A stretch of 64,000 bases of DNA from an uncultured Clostridia bacterium (GTDB lineage Bacteria; Bacillota; Clostridia; Christensenellales; UBA3700), in NCBI GenBank assembly GCA_948471525.1, contig CAOKSY010000001.1, positions 1-64,000 of the forward strand, given 5' to 3'. The notes below the pieces were generated by a model, which did not search any database, was not told the origin of the DNA, and worked only from the letters and a program-made list of their open reading frames with translations. The position numbers and the translations under genes are program-made. Shown one piece after another: positions 17,020 through 25,403 of the stretch (within the stretch, counting starts at the first letter, position 1; the number at the start of each line of letters is the position of its first letter).

Positions 17020-20000
17020 TTATTTTATGCGTTGGTTGCGCCGTGATTTAATTATTAAAACTGCAACTATCACTGCAACTGCGCAAAGCACGACTATCAC
17101 GATAATTCCGGGCGCATTTATGTATTTCAATTCAAACTCATACTCGTTCGTATTGCCGATAGAATCTGTTACTACAAGCTTGTATTTTCCTGCACTGGTT
17201 AACGTAGAGCCAAGTGAAAAATCAATTTGCTTACCGTCTTTAAATAACACAAATGAAAGCCCCTCTTTATTTGGATTGGAAATTACCGCAGAAGATTTGC
17301 CTACTTCTATCTCAACAGTTGGAGCAATAGAATCTAAAACTATTTCAACGCTGTAATTCAAAGAGCTGTCAAGCTCGCTTTCAAAATACAAGGTATAAGC
17401 GCCGTTTTGAATTAACTTGATAGCTCCATCAACAATAATATCGGATATAACGCTGCCATCTATAACTGCGCTTACCTTATAATCTTTTGGAACGGAGATA
17501 TTATAAGATTGCGCAGTCTTTGCAATAATCATCCAACTCCATTCCGCTACGTTGCCTATACTGTCCTCTACCGTCAAAACATACTGTCCCGGTTCACTGA
17601 TATTTCCTGTGCGATATTGCATTTCTACGCCGTCTTTAATTAGAATTATCGAGTTCATAGGTTCGTCGAATTTGAAACTTATACTTTCGGATATAATCTG
17701 GCCGCTTACTATATTTGGCGAAGCCGTAGCGCTTACTTCTTTATCTATGCTAAAAGCCACAGACGTTTCATTTCCTACTATATCCTTGGCGACAACTGTG
17801 TATTGTCCGCTTTCGCTTATAATAGTTTCATTATCGAATATAGTTTTTTCGCTTGTACCGGTTTTCATATAGTAGCTGGATACAGCTCCGTCAATCGTGA
17901 TTTTGACATTGTTTTTTGTTGTGTTATCAGCAGCGACTCCATCAATACTTATTGTCGGAGCCGTTTTATCTATGATAAATACGACTTCGATTATATTGCC
18001 CTGTATATCTTCGATTTCGATTATGTATTTACCCTCATGTTCAACTTTTTCTCCTGGCAAAAATGTATATCCGTTATCAGACGTTACATAGAAATTTTTA
18101 TATGTTTCTTTGATTTCAAGCACAAGTAAATTTTTGGATTGATAAGTATGCTCATCGGATTGAACATACACGCCTCTTACAGAATAATCTACAGACTTGT
18201 CGATTTCGATGCTAAATACTTCTTCATTGCCGATTCTATCAACAACTTTAAAATTGTAAATACCCTGCTTCGATCTGACTTCTTTGTCATAAACTGCATA
18301 ATTTAAATCCTTACCTGCAATAAATACAGTGCTACCGTCTTCATCACAGATAACTCTGAACTCAGAACTTATCTTTGCATTTTTCTCTATGGCTTGTCCG
18401 TCTGACGTAACGATTGCTATTTTGGGCGCAGTTTTATCTATCTCTATAATTATTTGCGCTGTATTCCCTGCAACATCACAAATTGTAATTATGTAAACTC
18501 CCTCGACACTTATCTTATCTCCCGGTCTGATATTCAAACCGTCAGCATTATCTACCTCAAATACTGAAAATGATTCGTTTACCGATATCGATATCCAATT
18601 CCTAGACACATAAATATCATCAATCTTCATATATGTACCCTTGATTTCGTAATTTACGCTTAAATCCAACTTTATGGAAACGGTTTGAATATTATTCATT
18701 CTGTCTGCAAGTCTAAAAGTATAGCTACCTTCCTTATCGATTAACTGCCCTTCGTAAGCAATAAAACTCAATCCATTGCTCGAAAAAGTAATCGTTACGT
18801 TTTCCTCTTCACAAATCAATTTAAAATACTGATTTGTTTCTGTACTATTGATGATTTCGCCGTCTTCATTTTCGAATCGCGCTGCCGGCGGCAAATTATC
18901 TATGATGATTATAATATCCAAAGTATTGTTATACAAATCCTCAATATGAAAGCTATAAGTACCGTCAACGTCGATTCTCTGACCATTTGCCGGATTAAAA
19001 TCGTTTGAGCTTATACAGTTCCATTGCGCTGTTCGTTCACTCACAGTCAATGTAATGTAATTTTTGGATATATAGCTACCATCTTCAAGTCTTGTATATG
19101 CGCCTTCAATTGTATATGAAACTGTATTGTCTAGCGTTATCGTAAACGTAGTCAAGTTTTTTACACTGTCATAAACTAAGAACACGTATGTACCTGCGAT
19201 AGCGATATATGTATCCTTTGTGTATTTCGCTTGTCCTAATTCACCCAATGAGCTGTTTCTATTGTAATAATAAGCTGTTAGGTTACTTTCTTCCCACGTA
19301 ACAAAAAACTGTTTATTTATTATAGACTCGAACGCTATTTTTTCTTCTTGTGTTCTTACTTCTACTTGCGGAGCAATACAGTCGATCTCGAATCTATACT
19401 CGACAAATAAGTTAGGATCCTCTGTTACATACAGAAAATATTTATATAAATTACTTGTTATTGCGCTTGCGCTGATTGATGCAATGCTATATCCTTCCTT
19501 TTCCTCTATGCTCATCAACTCATTTGATATTGTCCATTGTGAATTTTTCCAAGTATAAAGAATTGCAGAGCAATCTGACGCAAATTCAAATCTTACATCT
19601 TTGTTTGTTATTCCATTCTCTCTTACGCCGCTCAAAATACCGCTCGGCAGTCCTTTCATATAAAAGATAGGCTCGCTCTCAACCACTCTTCCGTAAATAT
19701 CTTTAAATCTTACTATGTATTTACCGCCTGTCCGCAGAACATATCTTAGGTTTTGCGGAGATATTGCCGTTCCGTCATCATCTACCGTCATTGCGACATA
19801 ATCTCCGGCGTATGTTACTTTGAAAAACTCAATCTGAGTAATTGCGTTGGAATTATCTGCACATGATAATGTAAACGTGCATCGAGTTTCGTTAGTGAGC
19901 GACGTATGACTGAGCGTTGGCAACTCACCTGCAATTTTTATATCGAACGTAAGCACGTTGCGACTTCTGTCATATACGGATATTGTGTAAACTCCCCAAT

Positions 20001-20610
20001 ATCCGTTAGAAAAACACAAAGAAGGAATTTCATCGCCTATGACATATCTGACATTCTGTATTCCCTTACCGTTGATCTCGACAAATGCATACTCATCCGT
20101 ATCGACAAAGCTATTAACATTAAAATCCGTATAAAGCATAACTCCTTTATGCTGCTCAACAAAATAAGGATCAAATTCCACTCTGGATTTATTTCCGTTG
20201 CCCGTCTCGACATCGCAAATAAGCGTTGGGACTTGCGTATCGATATACACTACGTATTTCTCAACATTACCGCACAAATCACTCTCTTCTACTAAATAAT
20301 AGCCTTGTTCGAAATAATTATTTTCAGATAATAATTCATCAAGTTTTTTATCATATTTTATTTTTATAGCGTTTTTCGCAACTAATGAGATGCCGTTGGA
20401 TATATACTTTATTATTGCGTTAGTTTTGTTTCCAACAATCCCTTCGCGCGGAGTATTAAACGAAAAATCGTGTGATATAAAATATAGTGCCAATCCATTA
20501 TACTGTGACAAATGCGCCGGAAATACAAGATTCTGCTCTGTCATTGCATCTTCTCTCGTAATCGCACTTCCATCGGTGGGATTGCGGTAAGCATTTGAAG
20601 AATTTGTCAA
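17020..20610 (-). CDS. Giant Ig-like-repeat surface protein, apparently missing its N-terminus
   Basis: About 1196 residues of repeated Ig-like/cadherin-like units, each around a DKTAPxI or DxxAPxV element followed by YxxxxxDxxGN, ending with a membrane helix (about 1166-1188, IIVIVVLCAVAVIVAVLIIK) and a basic tail. It is probably a conjugation-linked adhesin. There is no signal peptide. The only usable start is a TTG at 20610, but the same frame stays open and protein-like upstream to about 20742 (YKWSYVNISNESVAQIYDD, LDEAVEKYAKLNISD) without ATG, GTG or TTG. A stop and the iteron array follow. The 5' end therefore looks lost or recombined. Confidence 0.75.
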   Translation of the reverse strand: MTNSSNAYRNPTDGSAITREDAMTEQNLVFPAHLSQYNGLALYFISHDFSFNTPREGIVGNKTNAIIKYISNGISLVAKNAIKIKYDKKLDELLSENNYFEQGYYLVEESDLCGNVEKYVVYIDTQVPTLICDVETGNGNKSRVEFDPYFVEQHKGVMLYTDFNVNSFVDTDEYAFVEINGKGIQNVRYVIGDEIPSLCFSNGYWGVYTISVYDRSRNVLTFDIKIAGELPTLSHTSLTNETRCTFTLSCADNSNAITQIEFFKVTYAGDYVAMTVDDDGTAISPQNLRYVLRTGGKYIVRFKDIYGRVVESEPIFYMKGLPSGILSGVRENGITNKDVRFEFASDCSAILYTWKNSQWTISNELMSIEEKEGYSIASISASAITSNLYKYFLYVTEDPNLFVEYRFEIDCIAPQVEVRTQEEKIAFESIINKQFFVTWEESNLTAYYYNRNSSLGELGQAKYTKDTYIAIAGTYVFLVYDSVKNLTTFTITLDNTVSYTIEGAYTRLEDGSYISKNYITLTVSERTAQWNCISSNDFNPANGQRIDVDGTYSFHIEDLYNNTLDIIIIIDNLPPAARFENEDGEIINSTETNQYFKLICEEENVTITFSSNGLSFIAYEGQLIDKEGSYTFRLADRMNNIQTVSIKLDLSVNYEIKGTYMKIDDIYVSRNWISISVNESFSVFEVDNADGLNIRPGDKISVEGVYIITICDVAGNTAQIIIEIDKTAPKIAIVTSDGQAIEKNAKISSEFRVICDEDGSTVFIAGKDLNYAVYDKEVRSKQGIYNFKVVDRIGNEEVFSIEIDKSVDYSVRGVYVQSDEHTYQSKNLLVLEIKETYKNFYVTSDNGYTFLPGEKVEHEGKYIIEIEDIQGNIIEVVFIIDKTAPTISIDGVAADNTTKNNVKITIDGAVSSYYMKTGTSEKTIFDNETIISESGQYTVVAKDIVGNETSVAFSIDKEVSATASPNIVSGQIISESISFKFDEPMNSIILIKDGVEMQYRTGNISEPGQYVLTVEDSIGNVAEWSWMIIAKTAQSYNISVPKDYKVSAVIDGSVISDIIVDGAIKLIQNGAYTLYFESELDSSLNYSVEIVLDSIAPTVEIEVGKSSAVISNPNKEGLSFVLFKDGKQIDFSLGSTLTSAGKYKLVVTDSIGNTNEYEFELKYINAPGIIVIVVLCAVAVIVAVLIIKSRRNQRIK

Positions 20611-20763
20611 TCCAAATATTTGCCGATCTGAAATATTAAGTTTCGCATATTTTTCAACTGCTTCATCAAGTTTTACCTTATCATCATATATTTGTGCAAC
20701 GCTTTCATTAGATATATTTACATAAGACCACTTATATCTCTATAAATATAAATTTATTTATTG

Positions 20764-20880
20764 CCCTCAATTTTTGCAGTGGTGCCACCTCATTTTTTGA
20801 GGTACTCCACCTCAATTTTTGAAGTACCTCATTTTTTGAGGTACCTCATTTTTTGAGGTACCTACTTCAATTTTTGAAGT
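20764..20880. repeat. Array of 17-bp palindromes (iteron-like), candidate replication origin
   Basis: Five near-perfect 17-bp palindromes with core ACCTCATTTTTTGAGGT lie at 20787, 20809, 20826, 20843 and 20864, with a degenerate sixth at 20764. Two of them abut directly. The last overlaps the stop of the replication-type gene. On the minus strand the units read in different frames as TSKNEV, PQKMRY or FKN-stop, a pattern I associate with phage/plasmid winged-helix replication proteins. Self-binding sites at the 3' end of an initiator gene are a common origin layout. Confidence 0.7.
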
Positions 20881-21220
20881 GGTTGTCCGGCATAATACTC
20901 GACAAGGCTCCTTTGCATTTATCTATGTAATCTAGATTCGCCCGATATGCTACTCTTTGCACGTTATCTCTCATGTACGATCTTTTGATTATATATTGCT
21001 TTTCTGTTAAACTCTTTAATGTTGTTAATACCGTGTTTTGGGCTTTTATATTTGCAAACTGCTGCAAAAATGTCGACGATCCTGTAAACTCACTCTCTCC
21101 GTCTTGAGAAAAACTATATATTATCGCAAATATTATCAGTTCATTTCCTCTCAATTCAAGTACGTTGAGCATCCATCCAAGTACCGTATAGAAATTCTCA
21201 TTTTTTATCTTATAGCCCAT
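20867..21220 (-). CDS. Winged-helix replication initiator/organiser-type protein
   Basis: About 117 residues. The segment ELIIFAIIYSFS, then TGSSTFLQQFANI, TVLTTLKSLTEKQYIIKRSY is the winged-helix pattern of N-terminal domains of phage/plasmid replication proteins. The start at 21220 is preferred over 21226 because GGGGAG sits 8 bp upstream of it. The protein stops inside the palindrome array; a +1 shift near the end would continue as TSKIEVGTSKNEV. It may therefore be a shortened version of a longer initiator. Replication of the element is the likely role. Confidence 0.6.
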   Translation of the reverse strand: MGYKIKNENFYTVLGWMLNVLELRGNELIIFAIIYSFSQDGESEFTGSSTFLQQFANIKAQNTVLTTLKSLTEKQYIIKRSYMRDNVQRVAYRANLDYIDKCKGALSSIMPDNHFKN

Positions 21221-21266
21221 AAGCATTACTCCCCTGTCTTAATATGATCACTCATAGTCTACGTAT

Positions 21267-21506
21267 CTATATACGTGCTTTCAATCCATTTAAGTCTTTT
21301 GTTTTAAGACCAACTAAATACCACAATTTGCTATCTGTCGATCCGCTGTTTTCGCAAGAATATTCAATACATGTCGACAGCCACTCGCCATCTACTCTAA
21401 CCTCAAGACATTTCCCACAGTGCAACCCACCATAACATCCACCACTGTCAAAACGTATGTCAAAACGGTTTGAGCCTTTATCATAATACAATCGTCCTTC
21501 CTTCAT
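21267..21506 (-). CDS. DUF5348 family protein
   Basis: A 79-residue protein. MKEGRLYYD, then GLHCGKCLEVRVDGEWLST and WYLVGLK match the small DUF5348 proteins common on Gram-positive conjugative elements. Function is unknown. AAGGAG precedes the ATG. Its position upstream of the replication-type gene fits an accessory element gene. Confidence 0.7.
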   Translation of the reverse strand: MKEGRLYYDKGSNRFDIRFDSGGCYGGLHCGKCLEVRVDGEWLSTCIEYSCENSGSTDSKLWYLVGLKTKDLNGLKARI

Positions 21507-21571
21507 ATTTTACACTCCTTTTGTGTTGTCTAATTGTCCTTAGGGGGAACACCCCCTCGGACAGACACCCC

Positions 21572-21895
21572 CTATTCTTTAATCGCTACTTGATATATGT
21601 CATTATATATCGTTGACACCAAGCTTTTTACAGTGTGCTTAGTCTCACTTTTTTCTAAATACCTTATAGTCAAATCTAAATGAGCTTTTATTGCTTCAGT
21701 TTTGCTTTTACTTATCCTCTCATTATTATCCATAAAACACGCGTCTGAGATATGCCCTATATCCCATACAAGTCGATTTATCTCGTTTGCTGCTGAACAA
21801 GATTCTATCACATGCCCAAACATTGCAAAGTAGTTATCTTTATTTTCAATAAACGCTATTAAATTATTAAGCCTGCATATTAGCTCTTCTTTCAT
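21572..21895 (-). CDS. Hypothetical helical protein of the mobile element
   Basis: About 107 residues, predicted largely helical, with no recognised domain. The start at 21895 has GGAG upstream; an upstream in-frame start (21964) would add an unlikely segment. It is the most upstream gene of the minus-strand element cluster. Confidence 0.5.
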   Translation of the reverse strand: MKEELICRLNNLIAFIENKDNYFAMFGHVIESCSAANEINRLVWDIGHISDACFMDNNERISKSKTEAIKAHLDLTIRYLEKSETKHTVKSLVSTIYNDIYQVAIKE

Positions 21896-21979
21896 ATCAT
21901 CTCCATTCCGTAATAACAAAAATGCACTGCAAGCCAATCTGCCCAGTGCATTATAATAAAACAAACTGATAATTGACTT

Positions 21980-22096
21980 GTCACACCCTCTTTTTAAATG
22001 CCACCCTCATATAAAAAAGAAGGTGTGACTTGATAACCAACCAATCCTTTCGCCTACCTCTATACAAAACTAAAGGTGACTGGTTATCAGTCACCT
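21980..22096. repeat. Nested inverted repeats at the edge of the mobile element
   Basis: GTCACACC (21980-21987) pairs with GGTGTGAC (22022-22029). TGATAACCA (22031-22039) pairs with TGGTTATCA (22081-22089). 22074-22096 is itself a hairpin with 9-bp arms (AGGTGACTG/CAGTCACCT). The two hairpins share GGTG(TG)AC words. They lie between the last minus-strand element gene and the chromosomal methyltransferase, so they could mark the element end, an oriT-like site, or a terminator. Confidence 0.6.
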
Positions 22097-22160
22097 AAAT
22101 TTTACACTAACTGCCTTTGATAATGCGAAATGATATAATTTTTTTATAAGGAGTCCAATA

Positions 22161-23330
22161 ATGCCGTATAATATATATTTGAAAAAGAATGAAGAAAGAA
22201 GAATAGTCGCAGGTCACCCCTGGGTGTACGCCAATGAAGTAGCGCGTATTGAGGGAAAAGACAAAAACGGATCTCTCGCAACGGTGTACGACTACAGCGG
22301 CAGGTATATAGGCAAAGGATATATAAATCACCTGTCCAAAATACTTGTGAGGATTTTTATCAGAGACGAGTCGGTCCCCGACTTGCAGTATTATAAAAAC
22401 GCTATAGAAAAAGCGGCTAATTACCGCAAATCGCTCGGATTCGACAATTGTTACAGAGTCGTATTTGCCGAAAGCGACAATCTGCCTGCACTGATAGTCG
22501 ACAAGTACTCGGATATTCTCTGCGTGCAGTTTTTATCGCTCGGCATAGATCTCAACAAAGACATTATAATAAAAGCCTTGATAGATATTTTCAATCCGCG
22601 CGGGATTTATGAACGCAGCGACGTTCAAGTACGCGAGAAAGAAGGCTTGCCTTTGAGAAGAGGAAAGATATACGGAGAATTCAATACGAAAGTCACCATA
22701 ATCGAAAACGGATTGAAGATGACTGTAGATCTTGAAAACGGACAAAAAACAGGATATTTTCTCGATCAAAAAGAAAACCGTTTTGCGCTGAGAAGATACT
22801 CCGAAGGCAGGTGCGTGCTAGACTGCTTTTGCAATTCGGGCGGCTTCTCCCTCAACGCTGCGGCAGCAGGAGCAAAAAAAGTGACTGCGCTGGATATTTC
22901 CGCGCAAGCGCTGTCGGACGTGCAAAATAATGCAAAGCTCAATAATTTCAACAATATCTCTACGTTGCAAGGCGACGTCTTCGAAGTCCTGCGTCAATTT
23001 AAAAGAGAGGGCAAGACCTTCGACACGATCATACTCGATCCGCCCGCTTTCTGCAAGAGCGCAAGCGAAGTCAAAAACGCATATAAGGGCTATAAGGACA
23101 TAAATATCTTGGGAATGAAATTGGTAAAAAGCGGCGGCTTTTTGATTTCGTCTTCCTGCTCTCACTATATGACTTTCCCTCTATTTCAGAATATGCTCTG
23201 CGACGCGGCAAGGGAGAGCGGAAGAAAAGCGAGGATCGTGGAAATCCGCACCCAATCGGCAGATCATCCGTCTATGCTGTCCGCAGACGAAAGTCTTTAT
23301 CTCAAATTTTTTGTAATGCAGATACTCTGA
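22161..23330 (+). CDS. RlmI/RlmK-type class I SAM-dependent rRNA methyltransferase
   Basis: A 389-residue protein that methylates a cytosine C5 of 23S rRNA by family analogy. An N-terminal PUA domain (about 1-75) opens with RRIVAGHPWVYANEV, followed by a linker and a Rossmann methyltransferase. Motif I is VLDCFCNSGGFSLNAA (about 215-230), the catalytic-type motif is IILDPPAFCKS (about 291-301), and SSCSHYMT follows late. AAGGAG precedes the ATG. It is the first plus-strand gene after the mobile element. Confidence 0.9.
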   Translation: MPYNIYLKKNEERRIVAGHPWVYANEVARIEGKDKNGSLATVYDYSGRYIGKGYINHLSKILVRIFIRDESVPDLQYYKNAIEKAANYRKSLGFDNCYRVVFAESDNLPALIVDKYSDILCVQFLSLGIDLNKDIIIKALIDIFNPRGIYERSDVQVREKEGLPLRRGKIYGEFNTKVTIIENGLKMTVDLENGQKTGYFLDQKENRFALRRYSEGRCVLDCFCNSGGFSLNAAAAGAKKVTALDISAQALSDVQNNAKLNNFNNISTLQGDVFEVLRQFKREGKTFDTIILDPPAFCKSASEVKNAYKGYKDINILGMKLVKSGGFLISSSCSHYMTFPLFQNMLCDAARESGRKARIVEIRTQSADHPSMLSADESLYLKFFVMQIL

Positions 23331-23472
23331 TAGATAGGCGATTTCGTTTTGTATTTTTGGGGGTTGGAAATATAAGGTATTTTATTGCAACTGCGTTTTG
23401 AAAAATAAATATATTCATAGTTTTTCTACAAAAAGTCATCGAATACCTTTTTGTGATTTTTGAATAAAAAAT

Positions 23473-23502
23473 ATCGGCTGCATCATTAAAAACCCAGCCG
23501 AT
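23473..23502. terminator. Bidirectional intrinsic terminator
   Basis: Stem ATCGGCTG/CAGCCGAT, flanked by T-rich sequence on the plus strand (TGATTTTTTAC) and by an A-run to its left (T-run on the minus strand). It separates the convergent methyltransferase and YegP-like genes. Confidence 0.75.
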
Positions 23503-23541
23503 TGATTTTTTACTTTTTTATATTACAGATATGCTATCTTA

Positions 23542-23943
23542 TCAATCTTCGTCCTGTACGACGTCCGCATTAGCCGCAGTCTTGGCAATGGATTTCATAC
23601 CCGTCTTGCAAGCGTCTTTGGAAAGATATCCGTCGTTGGGAGTGCATACGACCTGACCGTTGGAAGCCAAAAGTCTAAACCTATATTCTCCTCTAGCGTC
23701 TTGGAAAATGACCCATTTCGGACATTTTTGCTCTACGACTTTGACAAGCGTCTGATCTTCGATAGGCGCAGTCTCGGCATTCTTTATAACGCTGTTGATG
23801 CCTGTCTTCAATGCGCTGAGAGACGCATAAGTGCCTCCGTTGGTCGCAATGACTTTATGATTTGACGCATAAAGCTTGTATACGTAATTGCCTTTATCCG
23901 TCTTTCTGTAGACGAATCTTCCTCTTCTCTGATTATCTTCCAT
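23542..23943 (-). CDS. YegP/DUF1508 family protein, two tandem repeats
   Basis: About 133 residues with two copies of the DUF1508 unit: FVYRKTDKGNYVYKLYASN..VIATNGGTYAS and WVIFQDARGEYRFRLLASNGQVVCTPN..YLS. This matches small YegP-like proteins of unknown role. The start is the ATG at 23943 with GGAGG 10 bp upstream; an earlier in-frame TTG overlaps that ribosome binding site and is rejected. Confidence 0.85.
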   Translation of the reverse strand: MEDNQRRGRFVYRKTDKGNYVYKLYASNHKVIATNGGTYASLSALKTGINSVIKNAETAPIEDQTLVKVVEQKCPKWVIFQDARGEYRFRLLASNGQVVCTPNDGYLSKDACKTGMKSIAKTAANADVVQDED

Positions 23944-24385
23944 TTCCTCTGCCTCCAAATCTATTTTACGAAATACTTTTTGTATTTTCGCAGCTTGCTG
24001 TCAAACGTACATTTTTGTGATCGATGAATTTCGTTTTGTAAATGCATCATCTCTTTTTGTAACGAAAGAAGCAAACTTCTATACTCAATTGCTTTAAGTT
24101 TAACACAAATAATTTGCAAATTCAATGGAAATCGCAAAATTTTTGCATAAATTTTAATTATCTTACTTTTTTATATATTTATCGCCTGCCGTACAAAATT
24201 TTATATATCTTAGCGTCATTATTCGTGCCGTTAATACTCAATTGCCTTATAATAAAAATGCTCCTAAAAATCACCGTCACTCTTTGCAATCGCAAATTGT
24301 ATTTACAAATATCAAAAAATATTTTGACAAGCCTCAAAATATATGCTATTATACTTTATGCGATAACAAATTATAAATTTACTTT

Positions 24386-24476
24386 GGAGAAATACCCAAG
24401 AGGCCGAAGGGGCTCCCCTGCTAAGGGAGTAGTACGTGAAAGCGTAGCGAGGGTTCAAATCCCTCTTTCTCCGCCA
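24386..24476 (+). tRNA. tRNA-Ser (GCT anticodon)
   Basis: A 91-nt class II tRNA. Acceptor stem GGAGAAA/TTTCTCC, anticodon stem CTCCC/GGGAG with loop CTGCTAA (anticodon GCT), a variable arm typical of tRNA-Ser, a T arm with GGTTCAAATCC, and encoded CCA. It is followed by gene debris, so it may have been an integration target. Confidence 0.95.
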
Positions 24477-24482
24477 TTGGTA

Positions 24483-24525
24483 AATAAAACGAACCCCCGT
24501 GAAATGGAGTTCGTTTTATTTTTTG
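24483..24525 (+). terminator. Intrinsic terminator of tRNA-Ser
   Basis: A 12-bp stem AATAAAACGAAC/GTTCGTTTTATT followed by a T-run, immediately downstream of the tRNA. Confidence 0.85.
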
Positions 24526-24575
24526 CCAGAGATTATTTTGGACTGCTTGTTAAAGCAAAAATCGTATCTCCAATA

Positions 24576-24758
24576 TCAACTTTTTGGATTTTTTATATTG
24601 GTTGCATACTCAAAACTAGTTCTTAAAACATCAAGCCATTCTTGTGTAGTCATCTCTTTTCCTCTTGAACAAAATATTATGGCGCAAGAAATGCCAGTTA
24701 TTGCTACAACGGCAACAACCACTAATATGACTATTTTGCGTTTACATACTTTCATCAT
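24576..24758 (-). CDS. Possible truncated small lipoprotein/membrane protein
   Basis: A 60-residue ORF. A hydrophobic signal-like segment ends in a lipobox-like TGISC, followed by EMTTQEWLDVLRTSFEY, a phrase like those found at the start of SLH-like repeats. It stops soon after, so it may be the 5' remnant of a longer surface protein. No strong ribosome binding site is seen. Confidence 0.35.
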   Translation of the reverse strand: MMKVCKRKIVILVVVAVVAITGISCAIIFCSRGKEMTTQEWLDVLRTSFEYATNIKNPKS

Positions 24759-24959
24759 TTTATCTTACGTCCCGATTTCTTTTTTTATTTCTCATCGCCT
24801 GGCTTAAAATAGGGAAACTGAATATTAGGTTGACGTTGTTCAACTCCTTCTTATTTTTTCTTTTCTCTTTCATTTTCTCTATATATTTCCCTATTTGCGG
24901 CCACAAAATGCAGGAACAAACGATAGATCAAAATACTTTCCTTCACCCACCCTTAAATG

Positions 24960-25114
24960 TTGATCACACAAAATGTCAATTTCTTGATCGCATATATTTA
25001 CCATACGGTAACAGTCGCTTTTTAATCGCAGTAAATACACCCGTGCGAACAGCCGCGATATATATTCATTCCGTTCCTTGCGGACAAAATTGTCTTTGCC
25101 TTGACGTAATGCAC
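24960..25114 (-). pseudogene. Remnant of an SPL-family radical SAM protein gene
   Basis: From a GTG at 25114 with a good GGGAGGA ribosome binding site, the minus strand reads VHYVKAKTILSARNG, then MNIYRGCSHGCIYCD. This is the conserved start of spore-photolyase-like radical SAM proteins with the CxxxCxxC cluster motif. A stop (TAA at 25022-25024) follows. Two bases missing after the Asp codon would restore the expected KSDCYRM continuation. Homology ends soon after, so only about the first 45 codons survive. Clear debris of a degraded gene. Confidence 0.7.
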
Positions 25115-25202
25115 TTTTATCCTCCCGTACTTTTACTACATTTTATCACGGGAGTTAAATCTAAATCAACCGCATTCAAATAAACATATAAACTTAAAGC
25201 GA

Positions 25203-25397
25203 CTACATTTTCCCGCGTGTAAATTTGACGGCGATCTTAAACGATTCGATCGCATAATTCAAAAACTCCGCGCGCGTCATATCGTACTCCTCGATCAGTT
25301 CTTCGATTTTGCTGTCAAGTTGTCTTGGAACTACCGCCGCCCACAGCGTATTCTCGCGGGTAAATTTATCCGCGGCCTCATTGTTGGTTTTTTTCAT
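25203..25397 (-). CDS. Small ribbon-helix-helix-like protein
   Basis: About 64 residues. VVPRQLDSKIEELIEEYDMTRAEFLNYAIESF has the strand-helix-helix pattern of ribbon-helix-helix regulators. The start at 25397 leaves a 6-bp gap to AGAGGA. Codon use (CGC, GCG rich) resembles the prophage at 37-64 kb rather than its neighbours, so it may be a leftover of a similar element beside the tRNA. Confidence 0.5.
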   Translation of the reverse strand: MKKTNNEAADKFTRENTLWAAVVPRQLDSKIEELIEEYDMTRAEFLNYAIESFKIAVKFTRGKM

Positions 25398-25403
25398 ACT
25401 CAT

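Noticed and set aside
20764..20880. Regular palindromic repeats considered as a CRISPR array
   Set aside because: Units are 17 bp, partly abutting with 0-5 bp gaps, and no unique spacers or cas genes are present; an iteron/operator array fits better.
24830..25183. Plus-strand 117-codon ORF after tRNA-Ser
   Set aside because: Low-complexity start, no ribosome binding site, and it is antisense to the recognisable SPL radical SAM remnant.
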